Positions 17,411 to 26,737 of a stretch of 64,000 nucleotides of DNA are shown here, piece by piece. The translations under genes were made by a program, and so were the position numbers. Each line of letters begins with the position of its first letter. The first letter of the stretch is position 1. The notes below the pieces were generated by a model. The model was not told the DNA's origin, searched no databases, and saw nothing but the letters and a program-made list of their open reading frames with translations. The stretch lies in assembly GCA_023382335.1 (NCBI GenBank), contig JAMCPM010000011.1:333095-397094 (forward strand), written 5' to 3'. This stretch comes from Actinomycetota bacterium. GTDB taxonomy: Bacteria; Actinomycetota; Thermoleophilia; BMS3ABIN01.

Positions 17411-18652
17411 CTAGTCCAGCGCCGGCAGTTCCACGGAAGAAATCAGCTCCGTCAGTTCCTCACGCAGGATCGTCAGGGAAAAGTGCTTGCGGCCTATCTC
17501 GAAGTTGCGGTCGGCCATCTCCTGCATCAGCTGCGGATATTCCAGCATCTTGACCGCCCTGTCCACGGCCCGGTCGTCGAGCGGCAGGAACTGGAAACCG
17601 TATTCACGCAGCTCCTCCAGCACCGGATAATCGGCCACCAGGAGCGGCCTGCGGTGCACGACCGATTCCAGCACCGGATTGCCGAACCCCTCTCGCGAGC
17701 TGGGGAAGGTAACCATGTCGCAGACCGCGTAGGCGTCGCGCACGTCGTAACTGGAAATGGCGCCGGGATGATCGCGGCAGCTTCCCAGCCAGTTGGGGAT
17801 ATGCAGGACCTGGGCCTTGGAGTTGCGGCACAGCCCTCCGAATTTCTGCTCATAACCCTGCTCGGAGGGTCCGGTGACCACCAGGCACGCCTTCTGGCCG
17901 CTGGCGATGACGAACTCCTCGACGAACTTGATGGACAGGCCGATGCCCTTGCGCTCGATGGCGCGCGTCGGCTGCAGGAACATGATATTGTTGCCTTCCA
18001 TGCCAAGCTCGGCCCGCATGCCGGCATTGAAGCTGTCGCGCTGGCGCGGCTGCTCAAAATCGAAGCAATTGTGGATGCAGGCGGCGTTGATGCCCGTGCG
18101 CCGGTAGAGCTCCTCACGGGTGCGCTCGTTGATGGTGACGTGGCGGATCCTCGGCAGTGACGGAGGGAAGTGGCTGGTCAGGAGCTCGTCGAACAGGCAT
18201 TTGCCCGCGCCGGGATCCTGCCAGTAGAAGTCGTGATGCACGGCGATACAGGGGATATTCTCATCGTGCAGGTAACGGCAGAGCACGACCGAGAAGGGAA
18301 GGTTCAGCGGCAGCGAGAAGACGTTCTCGGCCACGACGATGTCCGGCGCGATGCCGTCAAGCACCGGCAGCAGCCGCTGTTCGACCGCGGCTTCGAGAAG
18401 GGAGTACTCGTTGTCGATGCCGTCCCGGTGCTGACCGGGATCGAATGATCTGAGGGTGAAGGACTCGACCTGGGGATCGAGGAAGTTCAGCTCCGGCACG
18501 ACATGGTCGCGCTCGCCGGCGCTGGGAATCTGCCCCGCCACCCGGTGAACCTCACAGCCTAATTCTTCAAAAACGCTGATCCATTTTTCTGTTTCCGCGG
18601 ACACGCCATCCAGAGCCTTTAGGCGAAAAGAAACAAAGGCAACCTTTGTCAA
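17411..18652 (-). CDS. Glycosyltransferase, GT4-like (GT-B fold)
   Basis: The 413-residue product opens LTKVAFVSFRLKALDGVSAE, a typical donor-acceptor N-terminal Rossmann strand. The C-terminal domain has LQPTRAIERKGIGLSIKFVE, LVVTGPSEQGYEQ and the nucleotide-sugar E-x7-E region in FPSSREGFGNPVLESV. A TTG start at 18652 is preceded by GGAGGGACGGA; the frame reaches 18688 but with a Gly/Pro-rich lead unlike the family. No partner sugar genes are adjacent and the substrate cannot be told. It stands alone with its own promoter. Confidence 0.85.
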   Translation of the reverse strand: MTKVAFVSFRLKALDGVSAETEKWISVFEELGCEVHRVAGQIPSAGERDHVVPELNFLDPQVESFTLRSFDPGQHRDGIDNEYSLLEAAVEQRLLPVLDGIAPDIVVAENVFSLPLNLPFSVVLCRYLHDENIPCIAVHHDFYWQDPGAGKCLFDELLTSHFPPSLPRIRHVTINERTREELYRRTGINAACIHNCFDFEQPRQRDSFNAGMRAELGMEGNNIMFLQPTRAIERKGIGLSIKFVEEFVIASGQKACLVVTGPSEQGYEQKFGGLCRNSKAQVLHIPNWLGSCRDHPGAISSYDVRDAYAVCDMVTFPSSREGFGNPVLESVVHRRPLLVADYPVLEELREYGFQFLPLDDRAVDRAVKMLEYPQLMQEMADRNFEIGRKHFSLTILREELTELISSVELPALD

Positions 18653-18725
18653 TCCGTCCCTCCGATCGCCCGGGCCTGGAGGCCACACTGGGGAATTTGT
18701 TCAGCTTGGGGTTTTCAGATAGGCA

Positions 18726-18755
18726 ATTATATTTCGCCAGGCTGGAATCGCACAA
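18726..18755 (-). promoter_or_regulatory. Putative promoter of the glycosyltransferase
   Basis: In minus sense TTGTGC (18750-18755), an 18-bp spacer and TATAAT (18726-18731). The -10 is perfect, the -35 matches in its first three bases. Predicted leader is about 67 nt to the TTG start. Confidence 0.5.
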
Positions 18756-18904
18756 TCATTACTAAATCGGTAGGTGTAATGAGGTTAGTCGGCTTTGAGC
18801 CGTTGGGAGCGTGCCGCGCCGGAGGGAAGTGTCATTCCGCTAAAGCTTTTTCGTCATACGCCCGATGGGATTGATGCAAAGTTTAGAAACACCCTTCATC
18901 CTCT

Positions 18905-18935
18905 AAAAAAGGAAGCCCGGTCAGCTTCCTTTTTT
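18905..18935 (-). terminator. Bidirectional intrinsic terminator after the PfkB kinase gene
   Basis: A(6)-GGAAGC-(7-nt loop)-GCTTCC-T(6) is symmetric, so it can stop transcription in both directions. It lies 38 bp after the kinase stop on the minus strand. Confidence 0.85.
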
Positions 18936-18972
18936 GCTTGTGCGGGCAAGCCAGCAATCTCAGCCAGCGTCC

Positions 18973-19926
18973 CTATTTCCGCAGCGTCATCTCTTCCACC
19001 TTGGTCTTCGGCATCAGGCGCTTCATGTCATGGACGTCAAAGACGCCGGCGCCGTATTTCTGCGTGTTGGCGGCGCCGCAGGCGACGGCCGTCCGCAGGC
19101 ATTCCTGATCGCTCTTGCCTGAGAGCCTGGCTGAGACGAAGCCGGCCAGGAAGGCGTCGCCGGAGCCGACGGTGCTGATGGGATCGAGCGGCGGTATCTG
19201 CACCGCATAGGCTTTCTGTACGCCGGCGCCGTCGTCGAGATAGGCGTAGCAGCCGCTGGGGTAGGTGATTATGGCCGAATCGGCGCCCATGCGGTTGAGT
19301 TGCGCCGCCGCCTCCAGGGAATCTTCGTCCTCAGCGAACTCGTGTCCGATCAGCGCTTCGGCTTCGAAGATGTTCGGCGACACCAGACCAGGTTTAGCTT
19401 TTATGGCCAACCTCAGCGGTTCCCCGGCGGTGTCAAGCACCGTCAGCGCATCGGTCTCGGCCAGCGCCCCCATTATCTCCTTGTAAAAAGAGTCCTTGAC
19501 CTTCCGGGGAAGCGACCCGGCGACGATGACCACGTCGGCGCCCTTGGCGATGTAGGTGAACTTCTCCATGAAGGCGTGCAGCTCGCGGGCGGTCACCACG
19601 GGACCGTATTCATTTACCTCGGTCTGGGTGTTGCTGGTGGGATCGATGATGGCGGTCGAGGTCCTCGATTCGCCGCGGATGCGGACAAAATCATTGAGGA
19701 TGCCCTCGGCGGTAAGATCTTCCACGATCCTGATGCCGGTCTTGCCTCCGGCCAGGCCCGTTGCGATCACCGGCTGGCCCAGCGATTTGAGGGCGCGGGC
19801 GATGTTGACGCCCTTGCCTCCGGGAAGCGTCAGGCTCTCACTGGCGCGATGACGGAAACCCGCCTGGAAATTAGGAACGGTAAGCGTGCGGTCCAGAGCA
19901 GCGTTCAATGTTACTGTGACGATCAT
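18973..19926 (-). CDS. pfkB: 1-phosphofructokinase family (PfkB) sugar-phosphate kinase
   Basis: The 317-residue product is a PfkB/FruK-type kinase: MIVTVTLNAALDRTLTV at the start, substrate motif GGKGVNIARALKSLG, GSLPRKVKDSFY, and the ATP-site signature STVGSGDAFLAGFVSA with the catalytic Asp. The first two motifs are those of 1-phosphofructokinase and tagatose-6-phosphate kinase. No PTS gene is nearby, so the sugar is unassigned. GGGAGG lies 11 nt upstream of the ATG. It is transcribed after dacF and terminated by the hairpin at 18905. Confidence 0.9.
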   Translation of the reverse strand: MIVTVTLNAALDRTLTVPNFQAGFRHRASESLTLPGGKGVNIARALKSLGQPVIATGLAGGKTGIRIVEDLTAEGILNDFVRIRGESRTSTAIIDPTSNTQTEVNEYGPVVTARELHAFMEKFTYIAKGADVVIVAGSLPRKVKDSFYKEIMGALAETDALTVLDTAGEPLRLAIKAKPGLVSPNIFEAEALIGHEFAEDEDSLEAAAQLNRMGADSAIITYPSGCYAYLDDGAGVQKAYAVQIPPLDPISTVGSGDAFLAGFVSARLSGKSDQECLRTAVACGAANTQKYGAGVFDVHDMKRLMPKTKVEEMTLRK

Positions 19927-19977
19927 TTAAGCGGGTACCTCCCTTGGGCCGGCAATGCCGGTGGCCTTGCGGCTAAT

Positions 19978-21141
19978 TTATACCCTCGCGGCCGAGAGCA
20001 GGAATCCAAAAGCCGAATGCATGTAATACGACATGCGCTCCGGGATACCGGGCTCCCTGATGTCTTCCGCAGCCAGCAGATAAGTGCTGCCAATATATTT
20101 TCCGTCCTGGGTGATCTCCACCAGGCCGATTCTATCACCCTTGCGTATGGGCAGTTGAAGCTCATCGGGAAGGACCAGGTGCTGCTCGACGTTGCTCTTG
20201 TAATAGACAAGCCGCGAGAGGTCTTCCTCGGCGGTAAGCGCCAGCTTCTTGTTGTAATAGAAGGGAACATCCACCTGTGCGTACTCTTTGCCGCGGGCGA
20301 TCACGGTCTGCTGCTGGTAGCTGTCGAAGCCATACTGTTCCAGGCTGAGGATGTCGGCATCGCGCTGGTCCAGCGTCGGCCCCCCCAGATAGGCGATGAT
20401 GAGATTGACGCCGTTCTGGCTGGCTGAGACGACTACGCACTGCCCGGCATTATCGGTGAAGCCGGTCTTGATGCCGGTGATCTCCGGATGTGTTTCCATC
20501 AGATGCAGGTGAGTGATCACCGTGCGCGGTACCGGATCGCCCGGCCAGTTGATGTCATACGAGGTGCGCTTGACGATCTCGCGGATCTCCGGGTGCTTCA
20601 TCAGCTCGCGGCCGAGTTTGGCAAAATCGGCGGCGCTGGTGTAGTGGCCGTCGGCGTCGAGGCCGTGAGCGTTGACAAAGTGGGTATTGGTCATGCCCAG
20701 CTGCTGGGCCCGCTTGTTCATCTGGTCGACGAAGGCCTCCTCGCTGCCGGCCTCAAACTCCGCCAGGGCGATGGCGGCATCGTTGCCGCTCTGGATGAGC
20801 AGACCGTTGAGCATATCCTGGACGCTCAAGGTCTCCCCCGCTTTCAGAAAGATGGAAGACTCGCCTATGGTCGCCGCGCGCTCGCTGGTGGTCACCGGCG
20901 CTTTTAAGTCCTTGCACTTCTCGATGATGATCAGAGCCGTCATCATCTTGGTGGTGCTCGCCATCGCGTGATGCTCGTCAGGATTGACGCTATAGAGAAG
21001 CTGGCCGGTATCGGCGTTGATCATGACCGCCGAGGTGGCGGCGACCTGTGGCGCCACCGGATCGGCGGCGGCGTGCGCCAGCGGGAGCACCAGCAGAAGC
21101 AGGATTACTGACAGCAGAAGTGCCGGGATTTTCCGTTTCAT
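19978..21141 (-). CDS. dacF: D-alanyl-D-alanine carboxypeptidase (S11 family, DacF-like)
   Basis: This exported penicillin-binding protein trims the terminal D-Ala of peptidoglycan stem peptides. A signal peptide covers residues 1-25. The catalytic motifs are complete: STTK (Ser62-Lys65), SGN (Ser118) and KTG in GIKTGFTDNAGQCVVVSA. A C-terminal PBP5-like domain follows. At 387 residues the length is normal. It lies upstream of the PfkB kinase and downstream of a LysM protein, suggesting a small cell-wall group. Confidence 0.95.
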   Translation of the reverse strand: MKRKIPALLLSVILLLLVLPLAHAAADPVAPQVAATSAVMINADTGQLLYSVNPDEHHAMASTTKMMTALIIIEKCKDLKAPVTTSERAATIGESSIFLKAGETLSVQDMLNGLLIQSGNDAAIALAEFEAGSEEAFVDQMNKRAQQLGMTNTHFVNAHGLDADGHYTSAADFAKLGRELMKHPEIREIVKRTSYDINWPGDPVPRTVITHLHLMETHPEITGIKTGFTDNAGQCVVVSASQNGVNLIIAYLGGPTLDQRDADILSLEQYGFDSYQQQTVIARGKEYAQVDVPFYYNKKLALTAEEDLSRLVYYKSNVEQHLVLPDELQLPIRKGDRIGLVEITQDGKYIGSTYLLAAEDIREPGIPERMSYYMHSAFGFLLSAARV

Positions 21142-21181
21142 GGGCCTGGGATTATTTTTTTGTGATGGACGGGTTCATATA

Positions 21182-21538
21182 TCAGGGAATCACGAGCTTG
21201 GTGCCCGCGGTCAGATTTTGCGGATCTATGTTGGGATTGAGCTGCTGTATCTGTGAAATGGTGACATTATATTTGCGGGCGATGGTATAGAAACTGTCGC
21301 CGTCGGCGACCACGTGTGTCCGGCTCCCGGTCGTCGGCGTTGCCGCCGGGGCCTCCGCGGAAGCCTCCGGGGCTGGCGCTCCCTGCGAGTCTATCGCTTG
21401 CGACGAACCCGAGCCCGACGCGGCGCCGCCGCCGAGGACGCCGGAGTTGAAGGTGATGATGGCGGCGATCATGAATGCGGCAACAAAGCCGGCGATGCCC
21501 AGTATTTTTACTATTTTGAATTCATAGAGCCCGAACAT
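21182..21538 (-). CDS. Membrane-anchored LysM-domain protein
   Basis: A 118-residue protein from the ATG at 21538, chosen because GGAGG lies 6 nt upstream; an upstream start at 21556 lacks that support. It has one membrane helix near residues 9-33 (VKILGIAGFVAAFMIAAIIT), an Ala/Ser/Pro linker, then one LysM domain reading HVVADGDSFYTIARKYNVT and QIQQLNPNIDPQNLTAGTKL. It probably binds peptidoglycan outside the membrane. It sits between pyrF and dacF. Confidence 0.85.
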   Translation of the reverse strand: MFGLYEFKIVKILGIAGFVAAFMIAAIITFNSGVLGGGAASGSGSSQAIDSQGAPAPEASAEAPAATPTTGSRTHVVADGDSFYTIARKYNVTISQIQQLNPNIDPQNLTAGTKLVIP

Positions 21539-21574
21539 GCTCTGCCTCCGGCGCATGACGCGGCGGGATTTCAG

Positions 21575-22564
21575 CTACTGCCGGCTCGCCTGCCACAGCT
21601 CGGCGCGCATGCGCTCTGCCGCCTCGGCGGCGCCGACGGCGAAATCCTCACCCTGTCCAGCGTAGATTATACTACGGGAAGCTGTCACCAGGGCACCCAG
21701 GCCTTGAGAATCGAAGGCGGCGGCCACGTCGGCTGCGCCGGCTCCCTGGGAGCCGTACCCGGGAACGAGAAACGGTGTCCGCGGCAGCAGCTTCCGCAGA
21801 CCGGCAAGTTCTTCAGGATGCGTGGCTCCGATAACCGCGCCTACGCTGCTGTAGCCGGATTCGCCCACCATGCCTCTTCCCCATCTATCAACGTGGGCAG
21901 CTATGATTTCGTGGAGTTTGCGGGGGTTTTGCCGGGATCCACCCGCGCCGGCGCCTGGCTCTGCCGCAGCACCGCTGGAGCCTCCCTCGATCACCAGCAG
22001 GTCCTGGAGTTCTGCCGAACCCGGGTTCGAGGTCTTGACCAGGACGAAGATGCCGGCGCCGTACTTGCCGCAATCATCAAGAAATGGCTGCATGCCGTCG
22101 CTTCCAAAGAGAGGATTGACGGTGATGGCGTCGGCGCCGAGATTGGCGATCGCGCCGTCGAATCCCCGGGGCCGCCCGATGTAGGCGGCGGAATAAGCAG
22201 CGGCGGATATGCCGATGTCTCCCCTCTTGGCGTCGGCAACGACCAGGAGCCCCGCCCGGGAGGCGCGGTTGCACAGATGCTTGAAAGCTTTGAGGCCCGG
22301 AGGCCCGTACTGCTCGAAGCAGGCAAGTTGAGGTTTGACGGCGACCGCGTGCGGCGCCACGGCGTCGATGATCGCGGCACAGAATTCCTCAAAGCATTCG
22401 GCGATCTCGTGCCTGCCACAGCCACAGCCCTGCGCGGGAGCGGCCCGGTATTTTTCCACCAGCGGCGCCGGCATGCGCTCGACGCTCGGGTCGAGGCCGA
22501 CGCAGACCTGCGATCTCCTGGCGAGGATTTCCGCGGATAGCCGATCGGCGAAATTCGAATCCAT
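21575..22564 (-). CDS. pyrF: Orotidine 5'-phosphate decarboxylase, type 2
   Basis: PyrF catalyses the last step of UMP synthesis. This 329-residue protein is the longer subfamily 2 form: VCVGLDPSVERMP near the start, the catalytic block VVADAKRGDIGISAAAYS with Asp-x-Lys-x-x-Asp, and VPGYGSQGAGAADVAAAF for the phosphate site. A Gly/Ser-rich insert (near residue 200) differs from the core. No other pyrimidine gene is nearby. It diverges from the histidine kinase gene. Confidence 0.93.
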   Translation of the reverse strand: MDSNFADRLSAEILARRSQVCVGLDPSVERMPAPLVEKYRAAPAQGCGCGRHEIAECFEEFCAAIIDAVAPHAVAVKPQLACFEQYGPPGLKAFKHLCNRASRAGLLVVADAKRGDIGISAAAYSAAYIGRPRGFDGAIANLGADAITVNPLFGSDGMQPFLDDCGKYGAGIFVLVKTSNPGSAELQDLLVIEGGSSGAAAEPGAGAGGSRQNPRKLHEIIAAHVDRWGRGMVGESGYSSVGAVIGATHPEELAGLRKLLPRTPFLVPGYGSQGAGAADVAAAFDSQGLGALVTASRSIIYAGQGEDFAVGAAEAAERMRAELWQASRQ

Positions 22565-22620
22565 TGCTTCCTTTCGATCTTAAGGCGTGGGGTCGCGCCA
22601 AACCTAACAGATTCAAGGTC

Positions 22621-24366
22621 ATGGCTCAAATTTTAGAGCCATGGACTGGAAAAAATCTGTCGAGCCTGCAAGAATCGGCCATAAGTGGGTATGCTCAAAC
22701 GAAGCATTTCCAAACTCTTCCCGGGGTACGTTTGCACGCAGGAGATGTGACCTCAGATGATTTCCAGGCTGCTTTCAGCGGCGGCGCCTTCGCGTCGCTG
22801 ATCTGCCTTACCGTAGCGATCTGCTTCCTGGTCATAATCGGCTGGATAACCGGCGCCCGGCTGCTCACCAGTGTCCGGTCCGGTTACTTTGCCATGCCGC
22901 TGAGCACAACCGGCGCCGCGCTCCTGACTACGTCGGCATTGGCGCTGACCGTTTACAGGCCGGGCTCGCGGCAATCCATGATCGCCGCCCGGGGCATCAA
23001 CCTCGTGCTGCTGGCTTTTACCGTCGTCATATTGCTCGGGAATATCTACGGGACCGAACCAAGCCTTGAGGAAAGGCTGTTCGGGGCTCGCGGCGAGCTA
23101 AACGGCATTCCCGAGGGGCGCATGTCCCTGATCGCGGCGGTCATGTTCCTGGTGCTCAATCTGGCGGTGCTGATCCTGGGCCTTGGCTCCCGGAGCAAGC
23201 CCTTCCACAAAAGCGTTGCCGCCTGTCTTGGCGCCCTGGTGACCGCCGGCGGCGGCATCACCCTGCTCGGCTATCTGTATGGCACCCCGCTGTTATACGG
23301 CGGTTCGACCCGTCCGGTGGCGCTGCTGGCCGCCCTGAGCTTCACGCTGCTGGGAGCGGCTCTGATAATCGGGGCCGGGAAGGATTCCTGGCCGCTGGGA
23401 TATTTCGTCGGAAACGGCGTGCGGGCGCAGATCCTGCGCACGGTGCTGCCGCTGGTCGCCGGATTCATCGCGCTGGAGGGATGGCTGGACGCGGTGGTGC
23501 CGGACCGTTTTGACACCAATCGAGTTTACGTCTCGGTAATCACCGCGATCGTCTTCCTGGGAATAGCCCTATACATTTTCACCAAGGTGGCGCAGAAGAT
23601 CGGCGGCGCCGTCGACCGCGCCGACCGGGAACGCGACCTGGCCGAAGCAAGGCAGCAGGCCGCCCTGGAGGAGCTCGAGCGCTCCAACGCCGAGCTGCAG
23701 CAGTTCGCCTACGTGGCCTCGCATGACCTGCAGGAGCCGCTGCGGGTGATCACCAGCTACGTCCAGCTGATTTCAAGGCGGTATGCCGAGCTCGTCGACG
23801 ACGAGGGCCGCGAGTTCATCGATTTCATCGTCTCCGGCACCAAACGCATGCATGATCTTATCAACGACCTGCTGGCGTACTCAAGGGCGGGCGGCAGGAG
23901 CAAGCCGGCCGTGGCCCTCGACAGCAACGACGCCCTCAACCAGGCTCTGGCAAATCTCGAGGTAAGTATCAAGGAAAAGGGGGCCGTCATCAACCGCGGC
24001 ATGCTGCCGGAGGTCGTCGGCGATGAGAACCAGCTCGCCCAGCTGTTTCAGAACCTGATCGGCAACGCCATCAAGTATTCCGGCGATAAAGAACCGCGCA
24101 TCGACATCGGCGCTGATGGGAGCGATGATTTTTGGCGATTCTCGGTGAGCGATGACGGCATCGGTTTCGATCCTAAATACGCGGAAAAGATATTTGTGAT
24201 ATTCCAGAAGCTGCACGGCCATGAGCGGTACGCCGGCACCGGCATCGGGCTGGCGATATCAAAAAGAATAGTCGAGAAACACGGGGGCCGGATCTGGGTA
24301 GAGTCAGAGCCGGGGAAAGGCAGCACTTTTTACTTCACCATTCCCAGGGAAGGAACAGAAGAATGA
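22621..24366 (+). CDS. Membrane sensor histidine kinase
   Basis: The 581-residue product has eight predicted membrane helices (residues about 45-340) and no recognised extracellular sensor. A coiled-coil linker ([20 protein letters not shown]) joins it to a kinase core with the phospho-acceptor His in [20 protein letters not shown] box [15 protein letters not shown], and G boxes [15 protein letters not shown] and [18 protein letters not shown]. The core is most like phytochrome-type kinases (Cph1/Bph). I chose the ATG at 22621, which has AAGG close upstream; a TTG at 22564 would overlap pyrF. It overlaps the response-regulator start by 4 bp. Signal unknown. Confidence 0.9.
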   Translation: MAQILEPWTGKNLSSLQESAISGYAQTKHFQTLPGVRLHAGDVTSDDFQAAFSGGAFASLICLTVAICFLVIIGWITGARLLTSVRSGYFAMPLSTTGAALLTTSALALTVYRPGSRQSMIAARGINLVLLAFTVVILLGNIYGTEPSLEERLFGARGELNGIPEGRMSLIAAVMFLVLNLAVLILGLGSRSKPFHKSVAACLGALVTAGGGITLLGYLYGTPLLYGGSTRPVALLAALSFTLLGAALIIGAGKDSWPLGYFVGNGVRAQILRTVLPLVAGFIALEGWLDAVVPDRFDTNRVYVSVITAIVFLGIALYIFTKVAQKIGGAVDRADRERDLAEARQQAALEELERSNAELQQFAYVASHDLQEPLRVITSYVQLISRRYAELVDDEGREFIDFIVSGTKRMHDLINDLLAYSRAGGRSKPAVALDSNDALNQALANLEVSIKEKGAVINRGMLPEVVGDENQLAQLFQNLIGNAIKYSGDKEPRIDIGADGSDDFWRFSVSDDGIGFDPKYAEKIFVIFQKLHGHERYAGTGIGLAISKRIVEKHGGRIWVESEPGKGSTFYFTIPREGTEE

Positions 24367-24806
24367 ACCTCAAGAATTCGAAACCGGTTGACATCCTGCT
24401 GGTGGAGGATAACCCCGCCGACATCCGCCTGACGCAGGAAGCCCTCAAGGAATGCAAGATGGTCAACACCTTGAACGTGGTCACGGACGGCGTCGAGGCG
24501 ATCGCCTACCTGATGCGGGAAGGTGAGCACACGGGCGCCAGCCGGCCCGACCTGATCCTGCTCGACCTCAATCTTCCCCTGATGAACGGCCAGGAGGTGC
24601 TGGCAAAGATCAAGGAGTCCCCCGGACTCAAGAGCATCCCGGTGGTCGTGCTCACCGCCTCGGCGGCCGAGCAGGACATAGTCAGAAGCTATGACCTCAA
24701 CTGCAACTGCTACGTGACCAAGCCCCTCGATCTCGACCGGTTCATCGAGGTGGTGCAGAAGATCGAAGAATTCTGGTTCAGCATCGTCAAGCTCCCGAGG
24801 GAATGA
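24363..24806 (+). CDS. Single-domain response regulator (Rcp1-like)
   Basis: A 147-residue receiver domain: [19 protein letters not shown], phospho-acceptor Asp in [17 protein letters not shown], Thr in [12 protein letters not shown], and the Lys of [11 protein letters not shown]. There is no output domain. Receivers of this subtype accompany phytochrome-like kinases (Rcp1). The 4-bp overlap with the kinase indicates a dedicated pair. Confidence 0.95.
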   Translation: MNLKNSKPVDILLVEDNPADIRLTQEALKECKMVNTLNVVTDGVEAIAYLMREGEHTGASRPDLILLDLNLPLMNGQEVLAKIKESPGLKSIPVVVLTASAAEQDIVRSYDLNCNCYVTKPLDLDRFIEVVQKIEEFWFSIVKLPRE

Positions 24807-24878
24807 CCCGCCTTTAGAACAAGCCAGTGGCGACCGGCGGCCGCCCGCCCGCGGCATCGGGTGAGCCTCAGGCGCTGA

Positions 24879-26240
24879 TTACCAGAACTCGAACTCCATG
24901 TCACCGATGATGACGTCTTCACCCGCGGCGGCGCCGGCCTGCCGCAGGGCGTCGCTGACGCCGAGGCGCTCGAGCCGTTCCTGCAGGAATCCGACCGCTT
25001 CCTCATTCTCGAAATCGGTGCGGGCCACCAGGCGCTCGACGACCTGTCCGGTAACGCGGTAGCGGCCTTCCTCTTTCACGACTTCCCAGTGGTCTTCAGC
25101 TCCGGGGCGGTAGATCATGTGGCCTTCAGGTTCGGGCGCCATGACAGCCGGCTGCCGTTGCCAGGCGCGCTGAAGCAAGATGTAGGCCTGCCGCGTCAGA
25201 TTTCGGGTGCCGGCGCCCGTCGCCGCCGATATTTTCAGGACCGCCTTCGATCCGTCGATCTCGTCGGGATCGCCCTCGGAATCTTCAAGCAGCCAGCTGA
25301 AAGCCGGATCGTGGGCGCGGCATAGCGAGACGATGCTTTCGGCCAGGCGTCCGGTCAGGTCGGTGACGGCCGCCTCGTCCACCAGGTCGGCCTTGTTCAC
25401 CGCGACCAGCTGCCACTTCGACGCCAGCTCCGGGCTGAAGCCTTCGAGTTCCCTGTTTATTGTCATAAAATTGTCAACCGGATCGCGTCCGTAGTAACCG
25501 GTCGCATCGACCAGGTGGATGAGAAGGCGCGTACGTTCGAGGTGGACCAGGAACTGATCACCCAGGCCGACGCCCTTGTGGGCGCCCTCGAGCAGCCCGG
25601 GTATATCGGCCACTGTGAACTGGTTGCGATGGTCGGGCTCCTCTACGGTGCCCAGCATGGGCGCCACCGTCGTGAAGGGATAATCAGCCACCTTGGGCTT
25701 TGCGTGCGAGATCGTTCGCAGCAGCGATGATTTGCCGGCATTGGGAAAACCGAGCAGGCCGGCATCGGCCAGCAGCTTCAGTTCGAGCATGAGCGTCAGC
25801 TCCTCGCCGGCGAGGCCGAGCTCGGCAAAACGGGGGGCTCGCCGCGTCGAGGTGGCAAAGCGGGCATTGCCGCGTCCGCCCTCGCCGCCGCGAGCGATGA
25901 TAAAACGTTGGCCGTCAGTGGTCAGGTCGGCCAGCAGCTCGCCGTTCTCATCTCGTATCTGCGTGCCCGGGGGGACCGCGACGACGGCGTCGTCGCCGCG
26001 CTTGCCATGCTTGTTGGCTCCCTGGCCGGGGCGTCCGTTCTCGCCGCGGAAGTGCCGTTGACGTTGAAAGTACATTAGATCACGCATGCGATTCGTGGCC
26101 TCGAGGATCACATCGCCGCCGTCGCCGCCGTCGCCGCCGTCAGGACCGCCCTTGGGCACGAACTTCTCGCGGCGGAAGCTCATGCAGCCGTTTCCGCCCC
26201 TCCCGGCCCTGATCTCGATTTTTGCATGGTCATAAAACAT
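24879..26240 (-). CDS. obgE: Obg family GTPase ObgE/CgtA
   Basis: ObgE is an essential GTPase acting in 50S maturation and stress control. The Gly-rich Obg domain opens MFYDHAKIEIRAGRGGNGCM; the G domain has GFPNAGKSSLLRTIS, DIPGLLEGAHKG, NKADL and SAATGAG. A C-terminal OCT domain (VVERLVARTDFENEEAVGFL) follows. At 453 residues it is complete. It follows rplU-rpmA, as in most bacteria, but a 236-bp gap with a terminator and a large inverted repeat separates rpmA from it. Confidence 0.97.
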   Translation of the reverse strand: MFYDHAKIEIRAGRGGNGCMSFRREKFVPKGGPDGGDGGDGGDVILEATNRMRDLMYFQRQRHFRGENGRPGQGANKHGKRGDDAVVAVPPGTQIRDENGELLADLTTDGQRFIIARGGEGGRGNARFATSTRRAPRFAELGLAGEELTLMLELKLLADAGLLGFPNAGKSSLLRTISHAKPKVADYPFTTVAPMLGTVEEPDHRNQFTVADIPGLLEGAHKGVGLGDQFLVHLERTRLLIHLVDATGYYGRDPVDNFMTINRELEGFSPELASKWQLVAVNKADLVDEAAVTDLTGRLAESIVSLCRAHDPAFSWLLEDSEGDPDEIDGSKAVLKISAATGAGTRNLTRQAYILLQRAWQRQPAVMAPEPEGHMIYRPGAEDHWEVVKEEGRYRVTGQVVERLVARTDFENEEAVGFLQERLERLGVSDALRQAGAAAGEDVIIGDMEFEFW

Positions 26241-26280
26241 GTTGAGCCTATTCCGTCTTTACGCAGTAACTTTTTTGTGT

Positions 26281-26386
26281 GGCGGGCGGGATGTCTCTGT
26301 AGCGGCACTCTTGAGCGCGCAACCGGTAACACCTGAAAAGCAGGCTGACTGCGCGAACGGTGCCGCCAGGGGACATCCCGCCCGCC
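26281..26386. repeat. 106-bp nested inverted repeat in the obgE leader
   Basis: Four stacked stems: GGCGGGCGGGATGTC (26281-26295) with its exact complement (26372-26386); GCGGCAC (26302-26308) with GTGCCGC (26360-26366); CGCGCA (26316-26321) with TGCGCG (26350-26355); and CCTG (26332-26335) with CAGG (26341-26344), loop AAAAG. Small internal loops separate them. No U-tract follows on either strand, so it is not an intrinsic terminator. It ends 40 bp upstream of the obgE ATG. It may be a structured RNA leader or a mobile repeat; I do not recognise the family. Confidence 0.75.
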
Positions 26387-26418
26387 TTCATAAAGGGAAG
26401 TCCCCTTTCCTTCATAAA

Positions 26419-26443
26419 CAAAAAAGGCCACCCGCCGGTGGCC
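26419..26443 (-). terminator. Intrinsic terminator of the rplU-rpmA operon
   Basis: In minus sense GGCCACC (pairing 26437-26443 with 26426-26432), loop GGCG, then a T6 tract (26420-26425) continuing GTTT. It lies 34 bp after the rpmA stop. Confidence 0.85.
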
Positions 26444-26476
26444 TAAACTTATCCTATCCCGCTTTGGGAAGAAATA

Positions 26477-26737
26477 TCAGACGGCTTCCTCCACTGGAAC
26501 CACGCTGATGGTGCGGTTGGCTCCCTGCGTAAAGACCACGCGGCCGCTTACGCGCGCGAAGATGGTATCGTCACCGCCGAGTCCGGCGCCGGGACCGGGA
26601 CGGAACCTGGTGCCGCGCTGGCGCACGATGATGGTGCCGGCGCTGACGAACTGGCCGCCGAAGCTCTTGCATCCCAGCCGCTTGGACTGAGAGTCGCGCC
26701 CGTTCCTGCTTGTGCCTGCGCCTTTTTTATGAGCCAT
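26477..26737 (-). CDS. rpmA: Large ribosomal subunit protein bL27
   Basis: The 86-residue product begins [20 protein letters not shown] and has [20 protein letters not shown] and [15 protein letters not shown], the complete L27 pattern. No N-terminal propeptide of the Firmicutes type is present. It follows rplU immediately. Confidence 0.98.
   Translation of the reverse strand: MAHKKGAGTSRNGRDSQSKRLGCKSFGGQFVSAGTIIVRQRGTRFRPGPGAGLGGDDTIFARVSGRVVFTQGANRTISVVPVEEAV

Noticed and set aside
26281..26386. SRP RNA or 6S RNA in the inverted repeat
   Set aside because: The GGAA tetraloop and asymmetric loop of SRP RNA and the large open bubble of 6S RNA are absent.
26281..26386. Intrinsic terminator
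   Set aside because: No U-tract follows the stem on either strand; the rpmA terminator is a separate hairpin at 26419-26443.
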